A DNA stretch of 64,000 bases from the NCBI RefSeq assembly GCF_958979055.1, contig NC_084890.1, positions 26,360,616 through 26,424,615 on the forward strand, given 5' to 3'. Both the position numbers and the translations under genes were made by a program. This stretch comes from Alnus glutinosa. Lineage: Eukaryota; Streptophyta; Magnoliopsida; Fagales; Betulaceae. This document shows, one piece after another, positions 1-10,646 of the stretch; the stretch's first letter is position 1; each line of letters starts with the position of its first letter. The notes beneath the pieces are model-generated. The model was not told the DNA's origin, ran no database searches, and saw only the letters and a list, made by a program, of their open reading frames with translations.

Positions 1-487
1 TTAGGAGTGTCATTGCTTATGTTAATCAAGCTGTTAGAAGAATATCTATTTAAGATAGTAAGAGGATTAGGAGAAGAGTCATTGAAGTATTTCAACAAAC
101 ACCTTGTGTGTAACGGTGATTCCTACCTCAAGTGGAATATTATCAATAACATTTCCCTCCCATTTCTACATTCATTCAGGATCCACCTATTTCATCAGAA
201 ATTCCCTATCACCATACCACTTGATTTTAATATCAATGTTTTCATCTGCAAGATGTTGGGATTCTTGGTAGATTTATGACAATAAATTGTAGTCTGCTAA
301 ATCTATGATTGTTGTGCATAAAGTAAAGGCGAAATCTTCATCAAACTTAAAGAATGAGTACTGATGAAGTTTTCAATATGAAATCCTTGAAAGCTTTATG
401 AATCTCATAAAATCAACAAGAAATTGTCATTAAAGATGTGGTGAACACCCAAAAGAACAGAAAGAAAGAAAGAAAATAAAGTATCAC
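1..487. other. left edge, probable intron of the ALIS-like gene
   Basis: No exon could be assigned here. On the minus strand the next ALIS exon would encode the family's VYYQL segment, and it is absent, so this stretch is read as the intron that follows the exon ending at 488. Short open stretches occur on both strands without recognisable similarity. Confidence 0.4.
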
Positions 488-958
488 CTTTAAGAAGCGA
501 GAACAATTTTTGGGAATTGAGCTATCTTTGATATATCCTAGCTTATCGCTCTTAAATGCATCTGGTACACATTCAATATCATATCGGTCCACAAGTTCAA
601 CAACCTAGAAATCAAACATCAAATAAATAATCATTTACAGATCAATGCTCTATATGACTGCAAGCCTTTGAAGAGAAAAAGAATAGGCAGGCAGCAAGTT
701 GATGAGGTTCAAGCAACTAGAATACTTACACTTCTCGAAGTATGAACAGTAACAAGTCCAACAGGAATGAAAATGGCACTAATCAATAGATACGTAGTGA
801 TGACCTGCAGGATATACAGTGAACACCACAAAGTACACAAATAAAGATGAATGGTGGATTATGGAAGAATAGATCATGGAAGAATCAGATATAAATACTA
901 GTCATTGAGAAGTTACCCATGCTGGTGTTAGAACAGGTTTACAAGCTGGGAGTCTCTG
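488..958 (-). CDS. ALIS: ALA-interacting subunit (ALIS/CDC50/LEM3 family), partial
   Basis: Three exons are read on the minus strand: 917-958 (QRLPACKPVLTPAW), 730-804 (VITTYLLISAIFIPVGLVTV, then HTSRS) and 488-604 (VVELVDRYDIECVPDAF, later NCSRFLK). Each has an AG acceptor and GT donor and all join in phase 0. They match the start of CDC50-family proteins: the LPACKP..LTP..W motif, the first membrane segment (exon 730-804), then the start of the extracytoplasmic loop (VDRYD.EC.P). Family members are non-catalytic subunits that pair with P4-type ATPases (ALA flippases), aid their exit from the ER, and are needed to move phospholipids across the bilayer. The 42-nt exon has the size I expect for this family. 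The usual preceding exon ending in FTQ was not found, and the rest of the gene lies beyond position 1. It could be intact with a distant first exon, or a 5'-damaged copy. Confidence 0.8.
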
Positions 959-2624
959 CTGTTTAAACAGATGAAACACTGCAGAAGCACCATATTAGGA
1001 CTTTTATAAATTAATCTAGATGAAGTTAAGTGCAAATCTGTCTTAAAAAAGCAGTCAATATGCGCCCGCAGGCATTTTCTCAGAAGATTACATCCAAACT
1101 GCAAAAGCAACTAATAAATAGAGGGGGGGGGGGGGGAAATCTCAGCTAATGATGCATAGATTTATTCCATATCACAGAGTCAAAGTTTGATCAAAAAAAT
1201 TGGCAGTGCAATGCAATGTGACAACATTTGATCCTCTTAACATATTAGAACTAATCAGTATCTCTGTGAGATAAAGTGATCTGACATCCTTCCAAGCAAG
1301 GTTGAGATAGATGGCTGCCAGAATGATACAGCTCGCCAATTCAATACTTAATTCTAATAAAAAAATTGGGTGATCCCTAACATCCTAAGCATATGCTAAA
1401 TGATGCAGAAGAACACGGTACAACATTAGTCACATTTTATTCATGCATGTGGTCAGCTAATTGCCCAGATGTGAGAGAGTGAGAGAAGAATCATGTCATA
1501 GAAGTCAAGATGGGTAAAGAAAACATTTTTGGCTGTAAAGCCAACAATAAGAAAATGAGGCAAAATATAGGCTTGCTAGACGCATGTGCAAGACCATACT
1601 CACGAAAAACAAAATAAAATAAAATAAAATCTGGAAGTTTACACTTTACAGGAGCTCTGCAGGTTAAAAAAACAACACTGATAGATAATTCAGATAAGCA
1701 AGATTTAAAGTGACTGACATAAAAAAAAACATCTAAAAGCAGACGTATGGACCTTCTTCTCGTGAATATTAACCATTTATCTTAATCTCTTAACCTTAGT
1801 TTAAAAGTCCCAATACCCTTAAGAATGTGTTTCTCACCAGTAACCCCATCTAGGAAACCTCGTACCCGCTGAACCGCCTAGAATAACAAACTGGCAGGTA
1901 CAATAGGATGACCATTATTCATCTTTAAGGAACATAAGTAAAATATAGATACAATTCCATTGCTATAATTCCAGTCAAATATATCAAATGATTTTATGGC
2001 TTTTCACATAATCATATAATAGTCTAATGCCTAGTATCTAATGTTCCCCACAACGGTCGATGACGAAAAACAGCACAATAATGCTCTCCTAGTCCTGACC
2101 AAGCCAGCTAAAGCATCATAAAGTCCATTGATCTAATGTATAACTATTTCAACACTTCAATGAGCTGTAACAAGTGCATTTGATCACTCAGCTCAACTTA
2201 CTACCCCAATGTCTACAACAGAATGATTAATCACACACACGCACGCAGAGAAACCCTAATAAACCTTCAAATCAAAAAACAATTACATTTATCGTCTCCA
2301 TGTATTGGAACCTCTAGGGGTCTTATTGGAAGTGCTGAGGTACTCGCTCCGTCCACATCCATCAATTCTAACTCCCAGCAATGCCACTGCACAGAACTAA
2401 CGTTTAGAAGTCAGTCCTTACGTTCCAATGGTAACCAAATCACACCAGAATTGAAACTTCTCTCACACATTGCACCAGAAGCAAAGCTTTCGTATCACAG
2501 AACTAAAATTCCAAGGATTTCGTTCTCTCCTATCGCAGGATTTCGTTCTCTCCTATCGAAGGATTTTGGTTTTCCTTGCATTTTCTCAGCAACCAAACAG
2601 CGTTAGGGAGAGTAGAAGGAATAC
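959..2624. other. upstream/intronic DNA of the ALIS-like gene
   Basis: About 1.7 kb with no exon I can support. It contains a 14-base poly(G) run at 1123-1136. I searched the minus strand for the conserved family exon ending in FTQ before a GT donor and did not see it. Confidence 0.4.
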
Positions 2625-2751
2625 CTGCTGACTTTGTGGCGATCGTAAATGGGGAATTGAATTTCAGAGGCGTGAGACGCGAAGACAAGTTTAGAAAACT
2701 GGAGGGAATTTGGGGTTGCTTGGGTTGATGGTAATTGGAACGTTTTGCCAT
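2625..2751 (-). other. candidate 5' exon of the ALIS-like gene
   Basis: A minus-strand ATG at 2751 opens a frame (MAKRSNYHQPKQ...) that reaches a plausible donor (GCAG before GTATTC) at 2624. It sits upstream of the ALIS exons in the right orientation and next to a T-rich region. The peptide does not resemble known ALIS N-termini, and its phase (1) does not join the exon at 958 (phase 0). It could equally be 5' UTR. Confidence 0.2.
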
Positions 2752-4335
2752 GCCTATATTCTTTGCTTGGGGTTGCTAGTTTTTCTTTTTTTTCCTTTTT
2801 TTTTCTTTTTTTTTTTTTTTTTTTTTTAAAAGAACAGTCATGTTTTATAATGTGTTGAAAAGTATTTTTTTTAACTTGGAAAAAACTATTTGACGTGGAA
2901 ATTTGGAATAAAGGTGATAAGTGCTTTTTTAAAAAAATAAATAAATAAATAAGTTTTTTTTTGAATTATTTGTTAATGTTTTGAAAAGTAATTTTTACTT
3001 GAAAAACTATTTGATATGATACAAGGGAGATAAAAAAAAAAATTAGATGACTGAGTTTTCGATTATTCTAAATAATTTTTTCCGTGAACTTGCTGTCCAA
3101 ATTTACCGTAAATCGTTAGTGCCAGAACCTTAAAATAACTTTTTTTATTATGTTATAAATTAAAATAAAATAAAAATAAACGTTAGAATAAAATCTTAAA
3201 AGATATCCATCTAGTTCAGATCCAAGCGCCGGTAATGATCTTCATGAAAGAATGGCAAATGTTCGTCAGCATAGACATAAACGTCAAAGTATTTTGTGTT
3301 TTGAGTTATTTATTAATTTTTTTTTTTTTTGGACAAAAATTTTAACAAAAGGCTAAGTTTCTAATTTCTTTGTAGTAAGAACGATGATATATCAAAGTTA
3401 GATATAGTTTGTTACTTGGTTTCAATTAGAGACATAGAGAGGGGGAAGGGTACTGAACTAGCATTTCTCTCGAACCAGGATTTTTAATTATCACACACCC
3501 TCACATAAGGGCATCTCGTCAGGTTTCGATGTTAATCCTGGCGGAAGTAGAGTCACGTGACTTCCACGTGACTTTTTTAATACCTTTTGTTCATTTTGCC
3601 CCTGACTTCAACGGATACATATTTTAAACATATATTCGACACTTGCATTTTTTTTTTTTCAATTTTTTCCCCCAAATTGCTTTGGAACTCTGCGGAAACC
3701 CGAGCTCCCCATCCGTACTCTTGCGTGAAGAACCCTAACTGTGCTGTGAAACTGTGGCTTGTTTCGGCAATATATACAAGAATCAAGCATCGAAGGCTAA
3801 TTTTCACAAGGTAATGAACTACTTTGCTTTTTCCAGTATAAATGTATAGTTATTTAACCCTAAATTTTGTTTTTTTACGGATTCTTTGTATTTTTTTTCG
3901 AAATGTTGGGCGTTATTTGGGGTTTATGGATACTTTTCCCGTTTAGGTTGTTACGAGACCATGTGTTTGGTCATCGGCAATATCTGGGTCTTATTGATGT
4001 TGCCGAGAAGGTGTATATTATATATTGTTTGGTTTGTGGTCCCATTTTTCATGTCATTATCTTGTTTCGGGTTTGTGGTCCTCTTTTGTTTGGTTTGTGA
4101 TCCCATTTCGTTGTTATTATCTAATTTCGGGTTTGTTGCTTAGGGTTGCAGAGAAGTTTGATTTTTTTTACACTATTTGTTGTAGTTAGTGAGTCCTAAT
4201 GTGTTTGCCATTATGAGGGACTTTTGAGTTTGTTTTGCTAGCTGATACCTTTATGCATGCTCTAAATGCATTTACTGACTTCTGAGATGGTTTTTGTCTA
4301 ATGACTAGGACGTGTCATTATTCTGTCTATTTGTA
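2752..4335. other. intergenic, T-rich; left flank of the Mutator relic
   Basis: Contains long T-rich tracts (about 2787-2827 and 3312-3330). The part from about 3540 may be the 5' portion of the Mutator element, because an acceptor-like TGTAG at 4331-4335 precedes the transposase reading frame. No terminal inverted repeat was identified. Confidence 0.35.
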
Positions 4336-6340
4336 GGACACATAATGTATCCAGAAATGCTAATGTTTGAGGTGCACCATGGTGGCCGATTTAATAAGGA
4401 GCATAGGGTCACATATGTGGGTGGGGACATATCACATTACCATGATCCATCTGAGAGAGACGAGCTGTCATTTATTGAGGTAAAGATGGTAGTTAGGACT
4501 TATGGGTATGGTCCTGGTGACCTAATTTACTACAATATACCTACCAAGAGTCTAGATAAGGGGCTACGACTTATTTCTTCTGACCATGATGTCCTTCAAA
4601 TGGTGGAGCAGCATAGGGAGCATGGAATTGTAGAGTTATATTTGGTTGCCTTTGGTGTAGTACATGTAGATGTAGAAGGAGAAGATGATAGTGTTGATGA
4701 GGAAGAGGAAGAAGAATACAAGAGACAGACTGTATACAAAAATGACCCATTTTAGGATCAGGTTCTAAGTGATGACTCTGATACCTATGAATTAGATGGA
4801 GATGCAACAATGGGATTAGACAATGATGGACTTAATATAGAACATGATGATGTCGGAGTAGATGAAGGGGTTGGACTACAACCAGAAGGTGTGAATCAAG
4901 AGGTTAGAGTAGAAGCAGCAGTTGGTGAAGATGAAGAGGGTGAGGGTGAGGGTGAAGGTGAAGGTGATGTTGATTCAGATCTTTCCCGTAGTGATTTACT
5001 GATCTCACTTCATGCTAGTGATGAAGAGGGTGTGGCTGAAGTTGAGTCTTCAAGACGGCCCTGTGTCACCAAGAAGGTTCCATTTAGTAAAGAAGATTTT
5101 ACAAATCCAATTTTGCAGCAAGATAACACTTTTCAGGATGTGTATGAGTTTAGAAAAGCCATTAAGCAGGCCTCTGTATTGAAAGAGAATGACTTCACTT
5201 ACCAAAAGAATTCAAGGACTAAATGCATTGTAGTGTGTGCAAACAAGAATTGTAAGTACATAGTTTACGGGAGGCAGTTGAAAGATGGGTCCACATTCAT
5301 ACTAATTTCAATTAGGCCTAAACATAAATGCCATAGGAAATACAAGAATCGCTTGATCACTTCGAACTAAATCGCCGAGTGGTGCATGGACGATTTTAGC
5401 AATTAGCCGAACATGCCTATAGATGTCCTGAAGAAAAAGGTGAAGAAGAAGTTGAATGTTGAGATCCACCCTAGTTCCTTGTATAGGGCTAGGAAGAGGG
5501 CACAAGAGGTCATTTATGAGAAGTTGGGTGAGCAATACTACCAGTTATGGGACTACTGTGCAACAATCAGAAGCACAAATGTTGAAAGTTGTATACTTTT
5601 GATGGTTGAGAACATATGCCCGAAGTGCCTTGTAAATTCCAGAGGATGTACATGTCATTGGCAGCCATGAAAAATGGATTCAAAGATTGGTATAGGCCTT
5701 TGATAGGCCTTGATGCATGCTTCTTGAATGGGGTTTACAAGGGACAGTTAATGGCAGCTATTGGAAGGAATGCCAATAATAACATGTACCCAATTTTCTA
5801 TAGCTGTGGTGGAGGCAGAGACTAGGGAAAGCTGGGCATGATTTCTCAAGGCCTTATTAGCAGATCTTGGCCCTAGTGGTCCACATGGGTGGGTTTCATT
5901 TCAGATAGACAAAAGGTAAGTATTTTCATTTTGCTTTTTTTATGATCTACATGTCTTGTAGGTGATTTGATATGTTAAATGCAAACTTTGATGTGTTTAT
6001 TGTTTTCATGTGTGGAGGGACTGGTACCAAACCTACATGAGGCGTGTCCTCATGTTGAGCATCGTATATGTGTGCGGCACTTATACGTCAATTTCAGAAA
6101 CGATGATCACATGGGGATGTTATTGAAGGACATATTGTGGAGAGCTGCTTTATCTTACACATAGACTGGATTCTATGCTGCAATGAATGAGTTCAAGGGC
6201 CTTAATCCTAAAGCACATGAGTACTTAGAAAAGGTTGACCCTAGAACCTGGTGTAAGGAATGGTTCAACACAAGTACAAAGTGTGACCTTCTGCACAATA
6301 ACTTGGCTAAGTGCTTCAATAACTGGATTCTCAAGTTGAG
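4336..6340 (+). pseudogene. Mutator-like (MuDR) transposase, decayed
   Basis: Domains run in the usual order. A PB1-like N-terminal domain (FEVHHGGRFN...YVGGDI) is followed by an acidic linker (repeated GEGEGEG), the MuDR DNA-binding domain (DVYEFRKAIKQAS..KNCKYIVYG), and then the MULE catalytic region (RPLIGLDACFLNGVYKGQL; later CPHVEHRICVRHLYVNF and TKCDLLHNNLAKCFNNWI). The frame is broken by in-frame stops near 4753, 5368, 5404, 5834 and 6162 and by frameshifts near 5610 and 5800. A probable intron lies at about 5915-5960. The C-terminal SWIM zinc finger is missing because homology stops where a MITE begins at 6341. Upstream ATG choice is 4345. The family mobilises Mutator elements by cut-and-paste; this copy cannot make a full enzyme. 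Confidence 0.88.
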
Positions 6341-6516
6341 TAATGCTACATATCATCCATTTGTCTTCCTTTTATCCCCCTAAAATTGATGTGGCTCTTA
6401 AAATCACAATTGGATCAAAATCTAATAATGATCTATCATAAATTCAATAGTGATTTTAAGAGCCACATCAATCTTGGGAGGATAAAAGGAGGACAAGGGG
6501 ATGATATGTAGCATTA
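6341..6516. mobile_element. 176-bp MITE with long terminal inverted repeats
   Basis: The two ends are near-perfect inverted copies for about 65-75 bases (left starts TAATGCTACATATCATCC, right is its reverse complement), so the element folds into a hairpin with a short loop near 6425. The flanks GAG/CTC extend the match by 3 bases. It interrupts the Mutator transposase relic. A second 176-bp member lies at 46679-46854. Confidence 0.85.
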
Positions 6517-6750
6517 CTCTTTGTCCAAAATAGCAGTGCAAGATCAAATACATACATTGACATTCATAAGACTGATTACAAACATATAGATTATTTGTCA
6601 ATAGAATATGACAAATTGTTTGTGTTCATAAAGTGAGTACAAGTAACGATAACAGTATTAAAAAGCAGTCAGCAAATATGTCAATTAGATTACTATGAGT
6701 TCCAAGCAATCAACCAAATCACACTAGCTCACAACTTTCATCACATATAT

Positions 6751-7227
6751 TGTTGGGAAATATTCTCAACATTTAATAGATGAGCTTATTTCTAAATACA
6801 AGCCCATCTATTAACATTGGACCTAAGAAAGGCCAACTACGTGATCCACTGGATAATAAGCCCATCTAGGAGTAGCCAATCCAGGAGTAGCTTGCGTAAA
6901 GTCATGGAGAGATTAAGGTCCCAAGATACCCAGAGATGTAAAGACCCACGATCCAGATACGTGAAACCCCACGTCTTGGAGACGTGAAGATGCGTCCTCG
7001 AGACGTGAAAACCTACAATCCAGAGGCGTGAAGACCCACGACCCTTGGATCGTAGAGATCCCGAAAAGCCCAAGATCACTCCTCAAAAACATATTTAAGT
7101 CCTCTCTATAAATACACACAGGCACTTAGGTATTCTCTAGTTGAAATTATTATTATTAAGCATCCATACACATTCTCTCAAAAGACTAACTTAAGCATCG
7201 GAATGGGACTAGCTAACACCCCCAACA
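6751..7227 (+). mobile_element. solo LTR-like element
   Basis: Starts TGTTGGG and ends CCCAACA, the inverted TG..CA termini of an LTR. A TATA box (CTATAAATA near 7107) and a downstream region ending with an AAGCATCGGA motif fit an LTR promoter read on the plus strand. An internal block of degenerate repeats around ACGTGAAGACC lies at about 6940-7050. No primer-binding site or internal domain follows, and no 5-bp target duplication was seen, so it is a solo or truncated LTR. Confidence 0.6.
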
Positions 7228-7374
7228 AGCTCATTTATTGATATTTACTGTTTTACAAGGAGAAATAAGAATTTTCTGGAAGCTTGTGCCATCATATTGA
7301 GAACTGTTTTAACATACATGAGTCATGACTTCTATTACATTTCATTAAACACACACCAATACAAACACACACAC

Positions 7375-7410
<36 letters not shown>

Positions 7411-8492
7411 AATCCACTCATATACACACAAATACATATATATACATGTCAAGATTCACAATTACAATAATCCAAGCTATATTTATTACATTACGAAGAG
7501 AATTCATTTTTTTTAATCTTTTTAAATATATAATATGTCTTCATTACAATGTTAAAAATAATATTATAAAAATGAAGTTATACATACTTATATGAGTTGA
7601 ACTGCGTTTATACGAGTTCGGGTCGTTTAACAATCGATGCTAAATTTTTGTTCAAGCTTTGTTCATTTAATAAATGAATCGATTTCAAGCCCCGAGTTAT
7701 ACCCAAGCTCGTTCTTAAGCGGCTCTATTCATTTACAACCCTAAAAGTAACAATCATTGCACAAGATACGTAAAAGATTACAAAGCAACATCAATTGTAA
7801 CAATCACTTAATAATAGTTGTTTATTACAAATTCAATGATAATTTACAACCTAAAAGTAACAATCATTGCATAAGATATGTAAAAGATATCAAAATCCAG
7901 TCCCGTCAATGCAAGTGATGTATCCTTATTAATTTTGCTTGGTGAAACTTCAAAAATTTCTCAATTTAGTGTATCAATTTTTCAATTTCATCTTTTATTA
8001 GAATTTTCGTTAAATCATAACAAATTTTTTAAAATATAAACATTTTTCAAATATTCAATTGTGAATATTTTTGTAAATTTCGTTAAATCCTTATCAACGC
8101 TTTAATCCTTCAATTTTTTTTAAATTTTTTTATTATTATTATTATAAAGAATGAAGGCAATTTGAGAATTTTGACACTATTCTATTAAGATTTAACAGAT
8201 AAATGAAATTGAAAAAAAAAATAAAAAATAAAAAAAATTGAAAGATAGATAAATCAAATTAAATTTTAAAATTCAGAGGGTAATTAAAAAAATGATCAAA
8301 GTTGAGGTGATTGTGAATTTCCTTTTTGCTTTTTAACAGAAGGCTTCATCAAACAGAAGTGAGAAGAAGTTGCAAAAGATTACAAAGCGATCATAATAAA
8401 CGTCGCCGGTGTCCGACAAGAGCAAAAGAACATAGTATCAGCATTCAGCAAGCGGCGTACTCACAAAAAATGCTGTTTAGGTATTGCCTAAC
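7228..8492. other. intergenic, repeats and microsatellite
   Basis: Holds a (TA)n tract at about 7378-7406 and a piece of a dispersed repeat ending near 7743 (TTTACAACCC, the reverse of the GGTTGTAAATAAA end seen at 21663). AT-rich DNA follows up to the PPR gene, whose promoter is presumably in the last few hundred bases. No gene seen. Confidence 0.45.
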
Positions 8493-10646
8493 ATGCCTCA
8501 AATTCAACAGTTAAGGCGTCTCGTTCCCAACCATTTCCCACACTTTCCCGCCACCCAAACAAAACCTTTCGGCACGCTATCTTCCCTCTTGAACCTCTGC
8601 ACAAAACCCCAACACCTTCAACAAATCCATGCCAGGTTCACCCTCCATGGCCTTCACCAAAACCCGGCACTCTCTTCCAAACTCATCGACTCCTATGCCA
8701 ATCTTGGCCTCCTCCATCTCGCCCAACAAGTCTTCAATTCCATTAGCAACCCAAGTTCAGTTCTTTACAACGCGAATTTGAGAAGTTTGTCAAGGTTTGG
8801 TGAACACGAGAGAACCCTTTTGGTGTACCAAGAAATGGTCACGAATTCCATGTACCCAGATGAAGATGCTTACCCTTTTGTTCTGGGGTCATGTTCTTGT
8901 TTGCCAGATGTTCAATATGGGAAAAAGGCTCATGGGCATGTGGTGAAACTCGGTTTTGATTCATTTGATTTGGTGGATACTGCTTTGGTAGAGATGTATA
9001 GGAACTGTGGTGATTTTGACAATGAGAACGAACTGGTTGTGAGAAAGTCTGTATGTGATTTGGGTTCTTGGAATTCTTTGATTTTTGAGGCTTCTCAAGA
9101 TGGAAATGCCGAGGAGTGTTTTCGGCTTTTTGAGAAAATGAGAATGAAGAGAGTCGAGCCTGATTCGGTTACTATAATTAACTTGTTAAGGTCAAGCGTT
9201 GATCTGCGCTCGTTACAGGCGGGAAAGGCTATTCACTGTTTGGTTGTTGTGAGCAACTTATGTAAGGATTTGGCAGTGAATACCGCACTATTGTCCATGT
9301 ATACCAAGTTGGGTAGTTTGGAAGTTGCACAATTGCTATTTGAGAAAATGCCCGAGAAGGACTCTGTTGTTTGGAATATAACGATATCAGCATATTCTCG
9401 AAATGGGTACCTCGAGAAATCCCTTGAACTATTAAGGTGTATGGTAAGATCAGGGGTTAGACCTGATTTATTCACAGCATTACCTGTGATTTCTTCAATT
9501 ACACAGTTAAAGTCTATTGAGTGGGGCAAACAATTGCATGCCCATGTGATAAGAAACGGTTCAGACTATCAAGTATCAGTCCATAATTCTCTTATTGACA
9601 TGTATTGTGAGTGTGATTATTTGAATTCTGCAAGGAAGATTTTTGACTCATTGATAAACAAGACTGTGGTTTCATGGAGCGCAATCATAAAAGGATATGT
9701 GACCCATGATAAGTCCGCTGATGCTTTGTCTCTCTTTGCCAAGATGAAAGCGGAAGGAGTAAGAGTTGATTTTGTTATAGTTATTAACATTTTGCCTGCT
9801 TGTGTGAACATTGGGGCACTAGAAAATGTAAAATACCTTCATGGTTACTCATTGAAATTCGGCCTCAACCTACTTTCCTCTGTTAATACGGCACTGCTCA
9901 TCAGCTATGCAAAATGTGGATGCATAGAAATGGCCCGGAAGATTTTTGATGAGGAGAAAAGCAATGGAAAAGATCTAATCATGTGGAACTCTATGATCAG
10001 TGCATATGCTAAGCACGGAGACTGGTCTAAATGTTTTGAGTTGCACAACCAAATGAAGCATTCAAATTTTAAACCAGATCAAGTGACCTTTCTTGGGCTA
10101 TTGACAGCGTGTGTAAATTCAGGCCTCGTTAAAGAAGGGAAGGAGTGTTTCAAGGAGATGATGGAAACCTATGGCTTTCAACCAACCCAAGAGCACTACG
10201 CTTGCATGGTGGATTTATTAGGGCGTGCTGGGCAGATGGATGAAGCCAGAGAACTCATAGAAACTATGCCTTTCAAACCAGATGCTCAGGTATGGGGGCC
10301 ATTATTAAGTGCCTGTAAGATGCACTCGGAAACCATGGCTGCGGAGTTTGCCGCTGAGAAGCTTATAACTATGGAACCGAAAAACGCTGGAAATTACATA
10401 TTGCTCTCCAATATTTATGCTGCAGCTGGAAAGTGGGATGGGGTCGCTAAAATGAGGACCTTTCTTAGAGATCGAGGATTGAAGAAAACCCCTGGCTCTA
10501 GCTGGCTAGAAGTAAATGGACATGTACATGAGTTTCGTGTTGCTGATCAATCTCATACTAGGTCAGATGATATATACACCATTTTAAGAAACATAGAGTT
10601 GGAAATCAAGGAGGCTAGAAAGAGGAGTTCAGAAATACAGTCTTAA
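8493..10646 (+). CDS. PLS-class pentatricopeptide repeat protein, E/E+ type
   Basis: Single exon, 717 residues from the ATG at 8493 (the frame is open a few codons further but without an ATG). Repeats of the PLS class run through most of the protein (for example DTALVEMYRNCGDFDN, NTALLSMYTKLGSLEVAQLL, HNSLIDMYCECDYLNSARKI). An E domain follows (VWGPLLSACKMHSE..ILLSNIYAAAGKWD..GSSWLEVNGHVHEF) and then an E+ tail (RVADQSHTRSDDIYTILRNI). There is no DYW deaminase. Such proteins bind organellar RNA with one repeat per base and usually specify C-to-U editing sites, recruiting a DYW partner in trans when their own is absent. The basic N-terminus fits an organelle presequence; plastid versus mitochondrion cannot be decided here. 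No frameshift is seen. Confidence 0.92.
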   Translation: MPQIQQLRRLVPNHFPHFPATQTKPFGTLSSLLNLCTKPQHLQQIHARFTLHGLHQNPALSSKLIDSYANLGLLHLAQQVFNSISNPSSVLYNANLRSLSRFGEHERTLLVYQEMVTNSMYPDEDAYPFVLGSCSCLPDVQYGKKAHGHVVKLGFDSFDLVDTALVEMYRNCGDFDNENELVVRKSVCDLGSWNSLIFEASQDGNAEECFRLFEKMRMKRVEPDSVTIINLLRSSVDLRSLQAGKAIHCLVVVSNLCKDLAVNTALLSMYTKLGSLEVAQLLFEKMPEKDSVVWNITISAYSRNGYLEKSLELLRCMVRSGVRPDLFTALPVISSITQLKSIEWGKQLHAHVIRNGSDYQVSVHNSLIDMYCECDYLNSARKIFDSLINKTVVSWSAIIKGYVTHDKSADALSLFAKMKAEGVRVDFVIVINILPACVNIGALENVKYLHGYSLKFGLNLLSSVNTALLISYAKCGCIEMARKIFDEEKSNGKDLIMWNSMISAYAKHGDWSKCFELHNQMKHSNFKPDQVTFLGLLTACVNSGLVKEGKECFKEMMETYGFQPTQEHYACMVDLLGRAGQMDEARELIETMPFKPDAQVWGPLLSACKMHSETMAAEFAAEKLITMEPKNAGNYILLSNIYAAAGKWDGVAKMRTFLRDRGLKKTPGSSWLEVNGHVHEFRVADQSHTRSDDIYTILRNIELEIKEARKRSSEIQS

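Noticed and set aside
928-1110. 60-codon minus-strand open stretch
   Set aside because: Overlaps the true ALIS exon 917-958 in the wrong frame.
2223-2606. 127-codon plus-strand open stretch
   Set aside because: Antisense to the presumed ALIS upstream region, with no recognisable features.
8484-8492. PPR start a few codons upstream of the ATG
   Set aside because: The frame is open there but begins with TTG; the first ATG at 8493 is the sensible plant start.
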